DNA from: a virus
Reading direction: 5' to 3' (one strand)
Virus record (IMG/VR): IMGVR_UViG_3300020162_001586
Span: 1-41,906 of that record
DNA: 41,906 nucleotides
Notes under the pieces: generated by a model
The model's input: only the letters and a program-made list of their open reading frames with translations
Told to the model about the DNA's origin: nothing
Database searches by the model: none
Program-made: the position numbers and the translations under genes
Shown: positions 23,584 to 29,797 of the stretch, in pieces
How the letters are laid out: each line of letters opens with the position of its first letter
How positions within the stretch are numbered: position 1 is the first letter of the stretch

Positions 23584-25298
23584 AGCCAGCTGCAGCCACC
23601 ACCCGCTTCAGCCGCTCTGGCCTGTTCCAGGCTCATGCCCAATGCTGCGCGGTCAGCCGTCATCAGGACGTTCCCCCGCCAGTCAGCCACCTCGGCCTCC
23701 AGCAGCTCCTGATGGCGTGCGTCGCGTCGCACCTTCTGGTCCTGTGCGGCCTGCTCCTGGAACCACTGGACCGCCATGGCCCAGGCGTCGATCCGGTCAT
23801 CGTGCAGGAGGCTGCCACGGTCCATCGTCAACCGTGTCATTTGGTAGAAGAGGCTGTAGCTGGAGTCCCGGTCCTCCACCGCCGCCTTCAGCAGCTCAGC
23901 GTCAGCCTCAACAACACGGCGATCCACCACCATCCGATGGGTCTGCATCACTGGGGCCAGGGTGTCGATGATCCGCAGCTCCTTCCGCTGATTGGAGCGG
24001 ATCGGCTCCACCCGACACATCGCACCAGCCTTCACGAGGAAGGGTTTTAGCAACTGGGAGTAGACCTCCAGGCCACCAAAGTTCGTCTCCACCAAGATCT
24101 CGTTGACCTTGTGCTTCTTGGCGAGCTGGGCGATCTTCTCCCACAAGTTCTCGCCAACGCCCCCCAGGCGTCCACCTGACTCCATCAGGAAGTAGTTGCC
24201 ACCCCATGCCTTGACCACAGCCCACGCGAACTCGTCACTGCCCCCGCCGCTGGGGTCCAAGGCCATGACCGTGGGCACCTCCCCAACAGGCACTGTGCCC
24301 TCTACCTGGGCTGGGCGGTAGAAGCGCGGATCGTGGGCCATGCCAACGCAGGGCAGGTCATCCAACGCCAGGTACTTGGCCCGCTCGTAGGTCACGACCT
24401 CAGGCAGGTGGCCGTCCAGGGTCATCACCATCAGATCGCTGCACCGCAACGGATACCGTTCGATGTCGCTGAGAGTGGCATCGAGCAGGAACTGCAGCTT
24501 CCACTGCATCGGGCTCATGCTCAACTCACGTTGCATCAGCTCGTCATTGCTGAAGCGCGTGTCAGTGGGCTTGCCGACCGCACTCCCAACGCGACGCTCA
24601 ATCAGCGGTGCCAACGCCCCCTTGTATGGCGTGGTGTCGGATGGCACCCGAGCAGGCCACATCCGCATGTCGTAATGGAGATCTCGCTGCAACGCGAAGT
24701 AGATGCTGTCCGTGCTGCTGTGGGGGGTGCCCAGATACACAATCTCGGGGCCCTCCCCTGGCTTCAGGATGGCCTCCAACTCGTTGAGGCTGTTCCGCAG
24801 CTTCTCCCGCTGCACCTGCGTCAGACAGGTCTGCGGCGTTTCGCAATCGTCGACAAGGATGGTGCTGGCTCGGCTACCTGTGATCTGGCCCGTGATGCCA
24901 GCGGCTCGAACACTGGGGCTCTGCTCAATGTGCCGGCATGTCCCAACGTCAAAGTTGATCCGGCTGTAGCGGCCGTCATGACTGTTGGGGAGCATGTGCT
25001 TCAACCACGGCACGCGGCCGATGGTCTGCAACATCCACGCTGACATTGCCTCCGAGCGGGACATTGATGCACTGATCACTAAGATCTTCTCGTCTGGATC
25101 GTGATACAGCTTCCACAACAGGTACATCGCACTCAGCGTGCTCTTGCCGCACCCCCGAAACGCTGCAATCACCCGTCGCTTCGGCCCATTCTCGAGATAG
25201 TCACTGATCTGCAGCTGTACTGGCGTCGGCGCATCCGCCATGTTCAGCTCGCGCATCAGCAACGTGATGAACTGCGGCAGGGGGATGGCGTTGGTCAT
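23580..25298 (-). CDS. Terminase large subunit (T7 gp19-like)
   Basis: The 572-residue protein is close to T7 gp19 (586). The Walker A-like loop is FRGCGKST with Lys52, and Walker B is STILVDDCE near residue 130. The C-terminal nuclease domain shows MALDPSGGGSDEFAW, EILVETNFGG and DDRIDAWAMA with the expected acidic metal ligands. It drives ATP-dependent packaging and cuts concatemers. It heads the minus-strand virion block, and its ATG overlaps the upstream gene's stop (ATGA). The small subunit is encoded convergently next door. Confidence 0.96.
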   Translation of the reverse strand: MTNAIPLPQFITLLMRELNMADAPTPVQLQISDYLENGPKRRVIAAFRGCGKSTLSAMYLLWKLYHDPDEKILVISASMSRSEAMSAWMLQTIGRVPWLKHMLPNSHDGRYSRINFDVGTCRHIEQSPSVRAAGITGQITGSRASTILVDDCETPQTCLTQVQREKLRNSLNELEAILKPGEGPEIVYLGTPHSSTDSIYFALQRDLHYDMRMWPARVPSDTTPYKGALAPLIERRVGSAVGKPTDTRFSNDELMQRELSMSPMQWKLQFLLDATLSDIERYPLRCSDLMVMTLDGHLPEVVTYERAKYLALDDLPCVGMAHDPRFYRPAQVEGTVPVGEVPTVMALDPSGGGSDEFAWAVVKAWGGNYFLMESGGRLGGVGENLWEKIAQLAKKHKVNEILVETNFGGLEVYSQLLKPFLVKAGAMCRVEPIRSNQRKELRIIDTLAPVMQTHRMVVDRRVVEADAELLKAAVEDRDSSYSLFYQMTRLTMDRGSLLHDDRIDAWAMAVQWFQEQAAQDQKVRRDARHQELLEAEVADWRGNVLMTADRAALGMSLEQARAAEAGGGCSWL

Positions 25299-25609
25299 TG
25301 CCTCTCCAGCTCGGCGGCGATGGCGAGAAGCGCGTCACGCGACCAGTTGATGCCAAGCATGTGGGTTGTATCGGGCTGTATTCGCCCTTTCCACTCGGCA
25401 GCCAATACTTGATCCGCAGCAGCGCGAAGGGCGGCGGCCAGCATCTCGTTATCACTGACCTCGCGGTCAAGACGATCGGCTTCAGTGGAGTACGCATCCA
25501 GCACCGCTTGAGCGGCAAGTGAAAGCGGCGCCGCAATGCCGTGCTCGCTCATCAGCAGCAGAGCCTCGTGCTCCTCGTTGGTGAGGTCGTCCATCAGTTG
25601 TTCAGTCAT
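25295..25609 (-). CDS. Hypothetical protein upstream of the large terminase
   Basis: From ATG 25609, which overlaps the previous stop (ATGA), the frame gives 104 residues. The composition is helical and acidic: NEEHEALLLMSEHGIAAPLS, then LDREVSDNEMLAAALRAAAD, ending with an amphipathic helix. It overlaps the terminase start. Function is not recognised. Four small genes precede the terminase in the same arrangement, so they are probably co-expressed with it. Confidence 0.68.
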   Translation of the reverse strand: MTEQLMDDLTNEEHEALLLMSEHGIAAPLSLAAQAVLDAYSTEADRLDREVSDNEMLAAALRAAADQVLAAEWKGRIQPDTTHMLGINWSRDALLAIAAELERQ

Positions 25610-25968
25610 TCGGGCAGTGCCTCCATCCGAGTGGTCGTCTGCTCCGCCCACGTCATCAGGTCGCGGACGCGGACGATCTGCTCGCCGGTATCCGTCACAC
25701 GCCAGTGAACTGAGGCGGTGTCGCGCAGGGCTTGGTCAATTACCTGGCGGACCAGATCGGCGGTGGCTTTGCGATGCAGCTGGTGTTTAAGCTGATCAAC
25801 GACAGAGGCCGGCTCCCTGTCGTCGGACACAGCCGGTCCATCTGACTCAGCCAGAGCAGCGTGAGCAATGTTGATCCACTGCTGAAACACGTCCTTGTGG
25901 CTGTGCGGCCAGTCGGCCTTCTCAAGGCAGTCAGTCAGCTCAACGCATAGGGCGCGGTAGTCAGTCAT
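25606..25968 (-). CDS. Hypothetical protein, helical, Trp-containing
   Basis: ATG 25968 gives 120 residues beginning MTDYRALCVELTDCLEKADW. The C-terminal half (VRQVIDQALRDTASVHWRVTDTGEQIVRVRDLMTWAEQ) has a mixed helix-strand pattern. The start overlaps the end of the AP2-domain gene by 8 bases and the stop overlaps the next start. The N-terminal pattern resembles small phage proteins annotated only as hypothetical. No function is assigned. Confidence 0.68.
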   Translation of the reverse strand: MTDYRALCVELTDCLEKADWPHSHKDVFQQWINIAHAALAESDGPAVSDDREPASVVDQLKHQLHRKATADLVRQVIDQALRDTASVHWRVTDTGEQIVRVRDLMTWAEQTTTRMEALPE

Positions 25969-26266
25969 CGAGTTGCTCCAAATTGGGAATAAGGGAGGGC
26001 CATTCCGGCACCTCATTGATCACCGCGTGGTCGCCGATGATCCGCAACGCAGCGCGGTTGTAGGCCAACGCCGCCTCCCGCTCAGTGGCGTAGATGCCGA
26101 GGTAGTAACGGCGGCCGCGGTAGCCCAGCGCTGCCCGCCAGGGCATGTTCGGCCTACCGCTCCGCGACACTCCGCGATAAGGGCTGGACGCTCCTTCCGG
26201 CCGTGGCCTGTTGGCCATGGAGAGGTAGTACGCCTCCGGCGTGGAGGTGCAGTTGAAGTAGCCCAT
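25961..26266 (-). CDS. Stand-alone AP2-domain DNA-binding protein
   Basis: The protein has 101 residues. After a short leader, residues about 29-85 match an AP2/ERF domain: SPYRGVSRSGRP, MPWRAALGYRGRRYYLGIY, then ATEREAALAYNRAALRIIGDHAVIN, including the YRGV start, the W-x-A strand, LG-x-(F/Y) and the AA-x-AY-(D/N)-x-AA helix. In phages and cyanobacteria AP2 usually accompanies an HNH nuclease; no HNH motif is present here, so this is a bare DNA-binding module. It may regulate transcription or target DNA in partnership with another protein. It sits between small minus-strand genes upstream of the terminase. Confidence 0.88.
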   Translation of the reverse strand: MGYFNCTSTPEAYYLSMANRPRPEGASSPYRGVSRSGRPNMPWRAALGYRGRRYYLGIYATEREAALAYNRAALRIIGDHAVINEVPEWPSLIPNLEQLDD

Positions 26267-26272
26267 CGGCAG

Positions 26273-26434
26273 TCAACCCTTGCCACGACGACGCTTGCGC
26301 TTGCGTTGCGGCAACACTCTACCGTCGTCAACAACAGCACGCAGTGCTTGCTCTTCCTTGATCTGAGCCAGCAGCTCCTGATACCCAGGGCTGTCGGGGA
26401 CCCCGCCCTTCTCCAGGATCACGGTCCAGTTCAC
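26273..26434 (-). CDS. Small basic-tailed hypothetical protein
   Basis: A GTG start at 26434 overlaps the stop of the preceding gene (GTGA) and gives 53 residues. The N-terminus is VNWTVILEKGGVPDSPGYQELL, and the C-terminus is a polybasic run (QRKRKRRRGKG) suited to nucleic-acid binding. It is read within the chain of overlapping genes ahead of the terminase. No family recognised. Confidence 0.6.
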   Translation of the reverse strand: MNWTVILEKGGVPDSPGYQELLAQIKEEQALRAVVDDGRVLPQRKRKRRRGKG

Positions 26435-26865
26435 CAGTGACGCCTCCCTTCCCGCTGGGCCCGCTGCTGCCGAGCCCACTCCTGTCGCTCGGCTAATTCA
26501 CCGGCCCACGCTGGACGGCCTCCTAAGGCCCCTTTGCGCTCTTCCGGGTATGGAACACGCGGACTGACCTCAGACAGGGCAAGGATCCGCTTCTCGGCCG
26601 CTCTGGCGTCGTTCTCCTGCCCGTCTTCGTAGGCCTTCCTCAACACCACCCCACGCTGCTCCTTGAACCAGCGGATTCGGTTCCTCAACATCCCGTACAC
26701 ACAACGTGTGTTGACGTTCCAACCGCCAGGCGCCTTCTCACGCATTCGCTTGATCAACAACACGCAGCCCATCTCTGTCATGCCTGCGATCTTCAGCTCC
26801 CATTGCGCAATGACCTTGGGATCTGGCTTCAGCTTCGACGCCACACCCCCCACCTTCACTCGCAT
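26431..26865 (-). CDS. Hypothetical basic protein, first gene of the minus-strand block
   Basis: From ATG 26865 the frame gives 144 residues; a TTG at 26901 would add 12. It is highly basic and helical, with GCVLLIKRMREKAPGGWNV, RNRIRWFKEQRGVVLRKAYEDGQ and a charged tail (ERQEWARQQRAQREGRRHW). It is the first gene leftward from the 1.3 kb non-coding region. It is a nucleic-acid-binding candidate by composition. A small-terminase role was considered, but the protein at 22854 fits better. Confidence 0.65.
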   Translation of the reverse strand: MRVKVGGVASKLKPDPKVIAQWELKIAGMTEMGCVLLIKRMREKAPGGWNVNTRCVYGMLRNRIRWFKEQRGVVLRKAYEDGQENDARAAEKRILALSEVSPRVPYPEERKGALGGRPAWAGELAERQEWARQQRAQREGRRHW

Positions 26866-27061
26866 GGCCGCTTCACTCAGCACTGCCTCTAACCCTATCA
26901 ACCGTCGTCAACCGTTGACACCCCTTGACAAATTACGCGGTTCACCCCACGATTACGATCACGCCCCCACAGTGCCTATCTGTTGAGGCTACGGGAGCCG
27001 AGGGGTCCTGGCACGGGGGCCAGTCCGCTGTTCGCCAGTTTTGAACAGTGGTTAAAGACAA

Positions 27062-27136
27062 GCTCAGCTTGGCTGAGCGCGTCAGCTCCTAGCGGAGCGA
27101 GAGAGGTTTCCGGAGGAAACCGATTTATCCTCTCTC
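27062..27136. other. Cluster of four perfect stem-loops
   Basis: Consecutive hairpins: GCTCAGC/GCTGAGC (27062-27078, loop TTG), GCTCC/GGAGC (27085-27098), and GAGAGAGG/CCTCTCTC (27099-27136) enclosing GGTTTCC/GGAAACC (27105-27121). A pyrimidine-rich tract follows on the plus strand. The cluster could be a structured RNA, a strong terminator complex or part of an origin. Confidence 0.6.
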
Positions 27137-27190
27137 TCCATTAACAGTTCTCTCTTCCCTCTAACTCTTCTTCTTCTGGATTAAAGATCT

Positions 27191-27220
27191 ACAGTATTGA
27201 TACTGTTACTGATCCAGTAA
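27191..27220. other. Two adjacent AT-rich hairpins
   Basis: ACAGTA-TTGA-TACTGT (27191-27206) and TTACTG-ATC-CAGTAA (27206-27220) are perfect 6-bp inverted repeats sharing one base, just upstream of the 11-bp array. They could be operator sites or an unwinding element. Confidence 0.55.
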
Positions 27221-27255
27221 GTGATTCTGTTCTAAGTGTCGTTGAAAGACTTGTA

Positions 27256-27398
27256 GTTGTTGCGTTGCTGTTGCGGTGTTGTTGAGTTGCTGTGGCGTTG
27301 GTGTTTCGTTGATGCTCCGTTGTCGTTGAGTTGTTGTTGAGTTGCATCTCGGTTGGTGTTTCGCTGTCGTTGAGTTGTCGTTGAGTTGTCGTTGCTAA
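27256..27398 (+). repeat. Array of 13 tandem 11-bp units (GTYGTTGMGTT)
   Basis: Reading every 11 bases from 27256, twelve units begin with G and eleven of them end in GTT, CT or GGT variants: exact GTCGTTGAGTT at 27322, 27366 and 27377, GTTGTTGAGTT at 27278 and 27333, GTTGTTGCGTT at 27256. The GTTGGTGTTTCG block recurs 55 bp (five units) apart at 27297 and 27352. The last unit (27388) is degenerate. Regular spacing near one helical turn suggests protein binding, as in iteron origins. Confidence 0.8.
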
Positions 27399-27432
27399 TT
27401 CCTGAGTGGGTGTACGTATGTACGTTGCTGCG

Positions 27433-27458
27433 CACGCTCCCCCATAGGGGGGAGTGTG
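27433..27458. other. GC-rich hairpin
   Basis: CTCCCCC and GGGGGAG pair around a short loop, extended by CAC/GTG. No T-run follows on either strand, so it is not an obvious terminator. Confidence 0.5.
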
Positions 27459-27489
27459 CTTGGGCCTGGTGCACCTGCATTCCTTACGT

Positions 27490-27547
27490 TGCAACCAGCC
27501 AGTCCACGACTGGGGTCCAAGGAGATTGCAGATCCTCTCTGGTTGCA
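27490..27547. other. Nested inverted repeat with GCAACCA arms
   Basis: TGCAACCAG (27490-27498) is perfectly inverted at 27539-27547 and encloses the hairpin CCAGTC-CAC-GACTGG (27499-27513). The arms contain the same GCAACCA heptamer seen repeatedly around the integrase/RNA polymerase boundary. Confidence 0.5.
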
Positions 27548-27859
27548 GCAACAGTTCAACCACGGTGTGAGTTACAGTTAGGGACGGCTAAGTTCCGTCT
27601 CTCATACACTCATTAACGTCTCATACTGCAGCCGACCCGATGAGAGCGAGACGGGGTCGAAACAACGGGGCGCTGGTGAGTGCGAGAGGGAGGGCTGAGT
27701 GAGGACGAGACTGAGGAGTGAGGAGTGAGGAAGAGGGAAGAGATAGAGGGTGGATAGTGTTAATGAGGAGAGGTGATAAAGCGCTGTGCTGATGCACAGC
27801 TTCCACGCTCCGCTAGGAGCTGACGCGTGCAGCAGGGCTGCACTTGTCAATAGGAGAGT

Positions 27860-27949
27860 GTTGATGAGTGGTTTCTGGGAGTGTTGATCAGTGGTTGATG
27901 AGTGGTTGCTGGGAGTGTTGATGAGGTGTTGATGGGCCGTTGCGTTGAG
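27860..27949 (+). repeat. Second GT-rich array of about 11-bp units (GTTGATGAGTG)
   Basis: Units start at 27860, 27871, 27883, 27894, 27905, 27917, 27928 and 27939 (spacing 11 or 12). Within it a 29-bp segment at 27860-27888 recurs at 27894-27922 with one mismatch. The unit resembles that of the array at 27256-27398. Confidence 0.7.
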
Positions 27950-28121
27950 GGATGGGGCGGTCTTGGTGGGTATGGCTGGCGGTTGCTGCAGGCGTGGTTG
28001 TGGCTGCATTGAGGAACGCAACCACAACGGATTTATGGGGTGAGAGGGCAGGCGTGGGCTGGGGTTGAGGGCTGCTGGCGTTCGGGGTGATACAGGGCGA
28101 GAGGGCCTGCGTTGTCGGTTG

Positions 28122-28154
28122 ACTGTTGACAGTGCGTAAGGGGTGTGATCTCAT
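28122..28154 (+). promoter_or_regulatory. Candidate early promoter with palindromic operator
   Basis: ACTGTTGACAGT (28122-28133) is a palindrome containing a perfect -35 hexamer TTGACA (28126-28131). Seventeen bases on, TCTCAT is only a weak -10. It lies about 50 bp before the first early gene and may be used by host RNA polymerase. Confidence 0.35.
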
Positions 28155-28158
28155 TAGG

Positions 28159-28182
28159 TCATCAGGCAGCGCTGCCTGATGA
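28159..28182. promoter_or_regulatory. 24-bp perfect palindrome ahead of the first early gene
   Basis: TCATCAGGCAGC is followed at once by its exact reverse complement. It ends seven bases before the conserved leader motif and 23 bases before the start codon. It could be a regulator's operator or a 5' mRNA hairpin; it lacks a T-run. Confidence 0.6.
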
Positions 28183-28188
28183 GTGAGC

Positions 28189-28208
28189 ACCTTGTATCCG
28201 AGACCATG
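28189..28208 (+). promoter_or_regulatory. Conserved leader/start motif, copy 1
   Basis: ACCTTGTATCCGAGACCATG ends in the start codon of the gene at 28206. Near-identical motifs end in the start codons at 28624 (ACCTTGCATCCGAGACCATG, 28607-28626) and 28875 (ACCTTGCAATCACAGACCATG less one base of spacing, 28857-28877). A short form, ACCTTGCAATG, is at 30123-30133 before the MarR-like gene. None has a classic Shine-Dalgarno, so this may be a phage-specific initiation element. It also fixes the starts chosen for these genes. Confidence 0.7.
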
Positions 28209-28499
28209 AGCCGCATCACCCGCAAGCAAGTCGACGAGATGGCCCGCATCCTGAACCGGAGCCTGGCCCTGCCTGTTGAGCCCTATCTGCAGAACCCTGT
28301 TACCGCCCAGTACGTGGCGCAGATCGGCTGCATCCACATTTGCGGCCAAAACGGGGCGAACACCGTTTGCCAGATGGACAACCTCTCTGGCGGGGTTCGC
28401 GGAATGGCCTACGGGCTGACGTTGCGCGAGGCCTATGACTGGCTCTCAGCAGCGATTGAGGGAGTCCGCTTGGCCAACAAACACGGCCTGCATTCCTAA
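28206..28499 (+). CDS. First early gene, small hypothetical protein
   Basis: ATG 28206 is chosen because it completes the conserved leader motif; an upstream in-frame ATG (28179) lies in the palindrome. The 97-residue product begins MSRITRKQVDEMARILNRSL, contains CIHICGQNGANTVCQM with two Cys, and ends with a helix (REAYDWLSAAIEGVRLANKHG). Early T7-type genes at this position often encode host-takeover proteins, but no family is recognised. Confidence 0.75.
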   Translation: MSRITRKQVDEMARILNRSLALPVEPYLQNPVTAQYVAQIGCIHICGQNGANTVCQMDNLSGGVRGMAYGLTLREAYDWLSAAIEGVRLANKHGLHS

Positions 28500-28550
28500 C
28501 GCCTTGCCCTTGCCGACGTTCGACTGTTGAGCGTCGGCACTGCGCTGAAT

Positions 28551-28587
28551 CTCCTACTGAGGCCTTCCTGGCCTCTCTAGGGGCCTC
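28551..28587 (+). promoter_or_regulatory. Repeated intergenic hairpin element, copy A
   Basis: CTCCTACTGAGGCC starts an element that folds as GAGGCC-TTCCT-GGCCTC, followed by TCTAGGGGCCTC. The same element with a different loop occurs at 29135-29172. A processing site or attenuator is likely; no long T-run follows. Confidence 0.65.
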
Positions 28588-28623
28588 TCGCGAGCCCCAA
28601 CGTGAAACCTTGCATCCGAGACC

Positions 28624-28839
28624 ATGAAGAGCACCGTCCTTACCTCGCCGGCACACACCACCCTCCTGAAGTTCCTGGTGTGTGATTCCGACAGTGTTGA
28701 GATCATCCGTACCAGCTGGAACGGCGGCCACCCGCTCACCAATACAGAGCGCTGGTTGCCAGTGGCTGAGGCCGCAAACTATCGGGCTCGCTTGATTCAC
28801 CAGGGCTGGAATGAGGCCCACGGCAACTGTGGCCGCTGA
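28624..28839 (+). CDS. Small early hypothetical protein
   Basis: The 71-residue product follows the conserved leader motif. It begins MKSTVLTSPAHTTLLKFLVC and contains EIIRTSWNGGHPLTNTERWLPVAEAANYRARLIHQGW, where the last part looks like a helix that binds a partner. Two Cys are not in a motif I know. No function is assigned. Confidence 0.75.
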   Translation: MKSTVLTSPAHTTLLKFLVCDSDSVEIIRTSWNGGHPLTNTERWLPVAEAANYRARLIHQGWNEAHGNCGR

Positions 28840-28874
28840 CTCAACGACAACATCACACCTTGCAATCACAGACC

Positions 28875-29132
28875 ATGCCCAAGCTCTCCACCGTTCCTAA
28901 GCCCGAGCCTGTTGCGCTCTGGACTGTTGACCACAAGCCCAGCGCCCAACTGGCAGCCGACATCCGTTCGACACTCCGCCAGCTGGATGCAGCAGGGGCT
29001 CAGCACGTCACCGATTTTTGGGTTCAGGAGCTGCATCTGATCAACGGCCACCCGAACCTGAAGCGCTGGACTGATGGCGCGTTGTATTTGATGCAGCGAG
29101 ACCTGATGCAGGCAGAACTGGAAGGCCGTTGA
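28875..29132 (+). CDS. Small early hypothetical protein
   Basis: ATG 28875 ends a variant of the leader motif and gives 85 residues. The product begins MPKLSTVPKPEPVALWTVDH, then a helical region (LAADIRSTLRQLDAAGAQHVTDFW) and a C-terminal helix (LYLMQRDLMQAELEGR). The second copy of the repeated hairpin element starts two bases after its stop. Function unknown. Confidence 0.75.
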   Translation: MPKLSTVPKPEPVALWTVDHKPSAQLAADIRSTLRQLDAAGAQHVTDFWVQELHLINGHPNLKRWTDGALYLMQRDLMQAELEGR

Positions 29133-29134
29133 CG

Positions 29135-29172
29135 CTCCTACTGAGGCCCTACGGGGCCTCTCTAGGGGCCTC
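29135..29172 (+). promoter_or_regulatory. Repeated intergenic hairpin element, copy B
   Basis: Same flanks as 28551-28587, with the stem GAGGCCC-TACG-GGGCCTC (7 bp, tetraloop) followed by TCTAGGGGCCTC. The loop and closing pair differ from copy A while the outer stem is kept. Confidence 0.65.
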
Positions 29173-29215
29173 AGCGGCTCCTGTCTTCACCCTGAACACC
29201 CATCAATGCACTGCT

Positions 29216-29404
29216 ATGGAATCATTCACAGAGCGCGTAATGCAGGCGAAGCGCCGCCCTCGCCGCTTGTCTGTAACCATCAACAATCAAACCTACGAAA
29301 GAGTGATGCACTTTGCCTTTCTACAGGGCCGATCTGCTTCTAATTTGGGGGCTTACCTCATCGAGAAAGGCGTTCAGCAGCTGGTGGATACAATGCAGCC
29401 ATGA
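29216..29404 (+). CDS. Ribbon-helix-helix (CopG-like) DNA-binding protein
   Basis: ATG 29216 gives 62 residues. RLSVTINNQTYERVMHFAFLQGRSASNLGAYLIEKGVQQL fits the ribbon-helix-helix pattern: a short beta strand with alternating residues (RLSVTI), helix A, a turn with GRS, and helix B (SNLGAYLIEKGV), as in cyanobacterial CopG-like proteins. It may repress early phage or host promoters, and the palindromes nearby are candidate operators. Its stop overlaps the next start (ATGA). Confidence 0.72.
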   Translation: MESFTERVMQAKRRPRRLSVTINNQTYERVMHFAFLQGRSASNLGAYLIEKGVQQLVDTMQP

Positions 29405-29628
29405 AAAGCACCGTTACGGCTCTTTGCGTGGTGTTTTATGCATTCCCTGCATTAAGCCAGCCCACTTCAGGCTGTGTTGCAGGGATTTGCATCCCGCCAC
29501 GTGGCAGCGAGCCTCCCGTCAGAACCTATTGGCCCTATCCGTTGCAGCCCACACGTTGCGACATCAGGAGCGGTGCCTGCGGCCCGGTTTATGTGCCCTC
29601 TCGTAACGGTTTTGACTATGAGCGCTGA
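29401..29628 (+). CDS. Small exported Cys/Pro-rich protein
   Basis: The 75-residue product has a signal-peptide-like N-terminus (MKSTVTALCVVFYAFPALSQ) with a likely cleavage after about residue 19. The mature part is Pro- and Cys-rich (four Cys: GCVAGICIPP, RCDIRSGACG), which suggests a disulfide-bonded periplasmic protein. It could act in envelope modification or superinfection exclusion; this is inference. The start overlaps the upstream stop (ATGA). Confidence 0.68.
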   Translation: MKSTVTALCVVFYAFPALSQPTSGCVAGICIPPRGSEPPVRTYWPYPLQPTRCDIRSGACGPVYVPSRNGFDYER

Positions 29629-29797
29629 AGAGATCGCAGCCATGCACGTCGAGGCTCTGGTGAGCCTCGGCTGGCGATGGGAGGGCCGTGGCTTGACCCC
29701 TAGTTGGAATGTTCAAAAGTTGCCGACAGTCACTGATCAACGGCTGGCAACAGAGCTAATTAACCATCCTGCAATGGAAAACCATGTGCCGCTTTAA
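29618..29797 (+). CDS. Small hypothetical protein
   Basis: ATG 29618 lies inside the end of the exported-protein gene and gives 59 residues beginning MSAEEIAAMHVEALVSLGWRWEGRG. It is mostly helical at the start and has a loop-rich centre. The overlap with the next gene (14 bases) supports a packed early operon. No family recognised. Confidence 0.6.
   Translation: MSAEEIAAMHVEALVSLGWRWEGRGLTPSWNVQKLPTVTDQRLATELINHPAMENHVPL

Larger units (their letters stand above)
26902..28205. other. 1.3 kb non-coding divergent region, candidate origin and genome-end region
   Basis: No convincing gene lies here. It separates the minus-strand terminase block from the plus-strand early genes. In T7 the interval between terminase and early genes holds the terminal repeats and host promoters. 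It contains stem-loops (27062-27136, 27191-27220, 27433-27458, 27490-27547), two GT-rich arrays of about 11-bp units (27256-27398 and 27860-27949), a CT-rich tract (27128-27178), a purine-rich tract (about 27660-27770) and a 24-bp palindrome (28159-28182). Strand composition is strongly skewed. Confidence 0.7.

Noticed and set aside
27189-27563. Minus-strand 124-codon frame rich in Asn, Thr and Gln
   Set aside because: Its composition follows directly from the 11-bp GT-rich repeat read on the other strand. There is no plausible start context or domain.
27256-27949. CRISPR array
   Set aside because: The repeats are about 11 bp and tandem, without unique spacers of constant length. No cas genes are present.
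27602-28349. Minus-strand frames of 141 and 153 codons in the non-coding hub
   Set aside because: Low-complexity Ser/Leu/Pro/His composition, overlap with repeats and with the first early gene in antisense. No ribosome binding sites.
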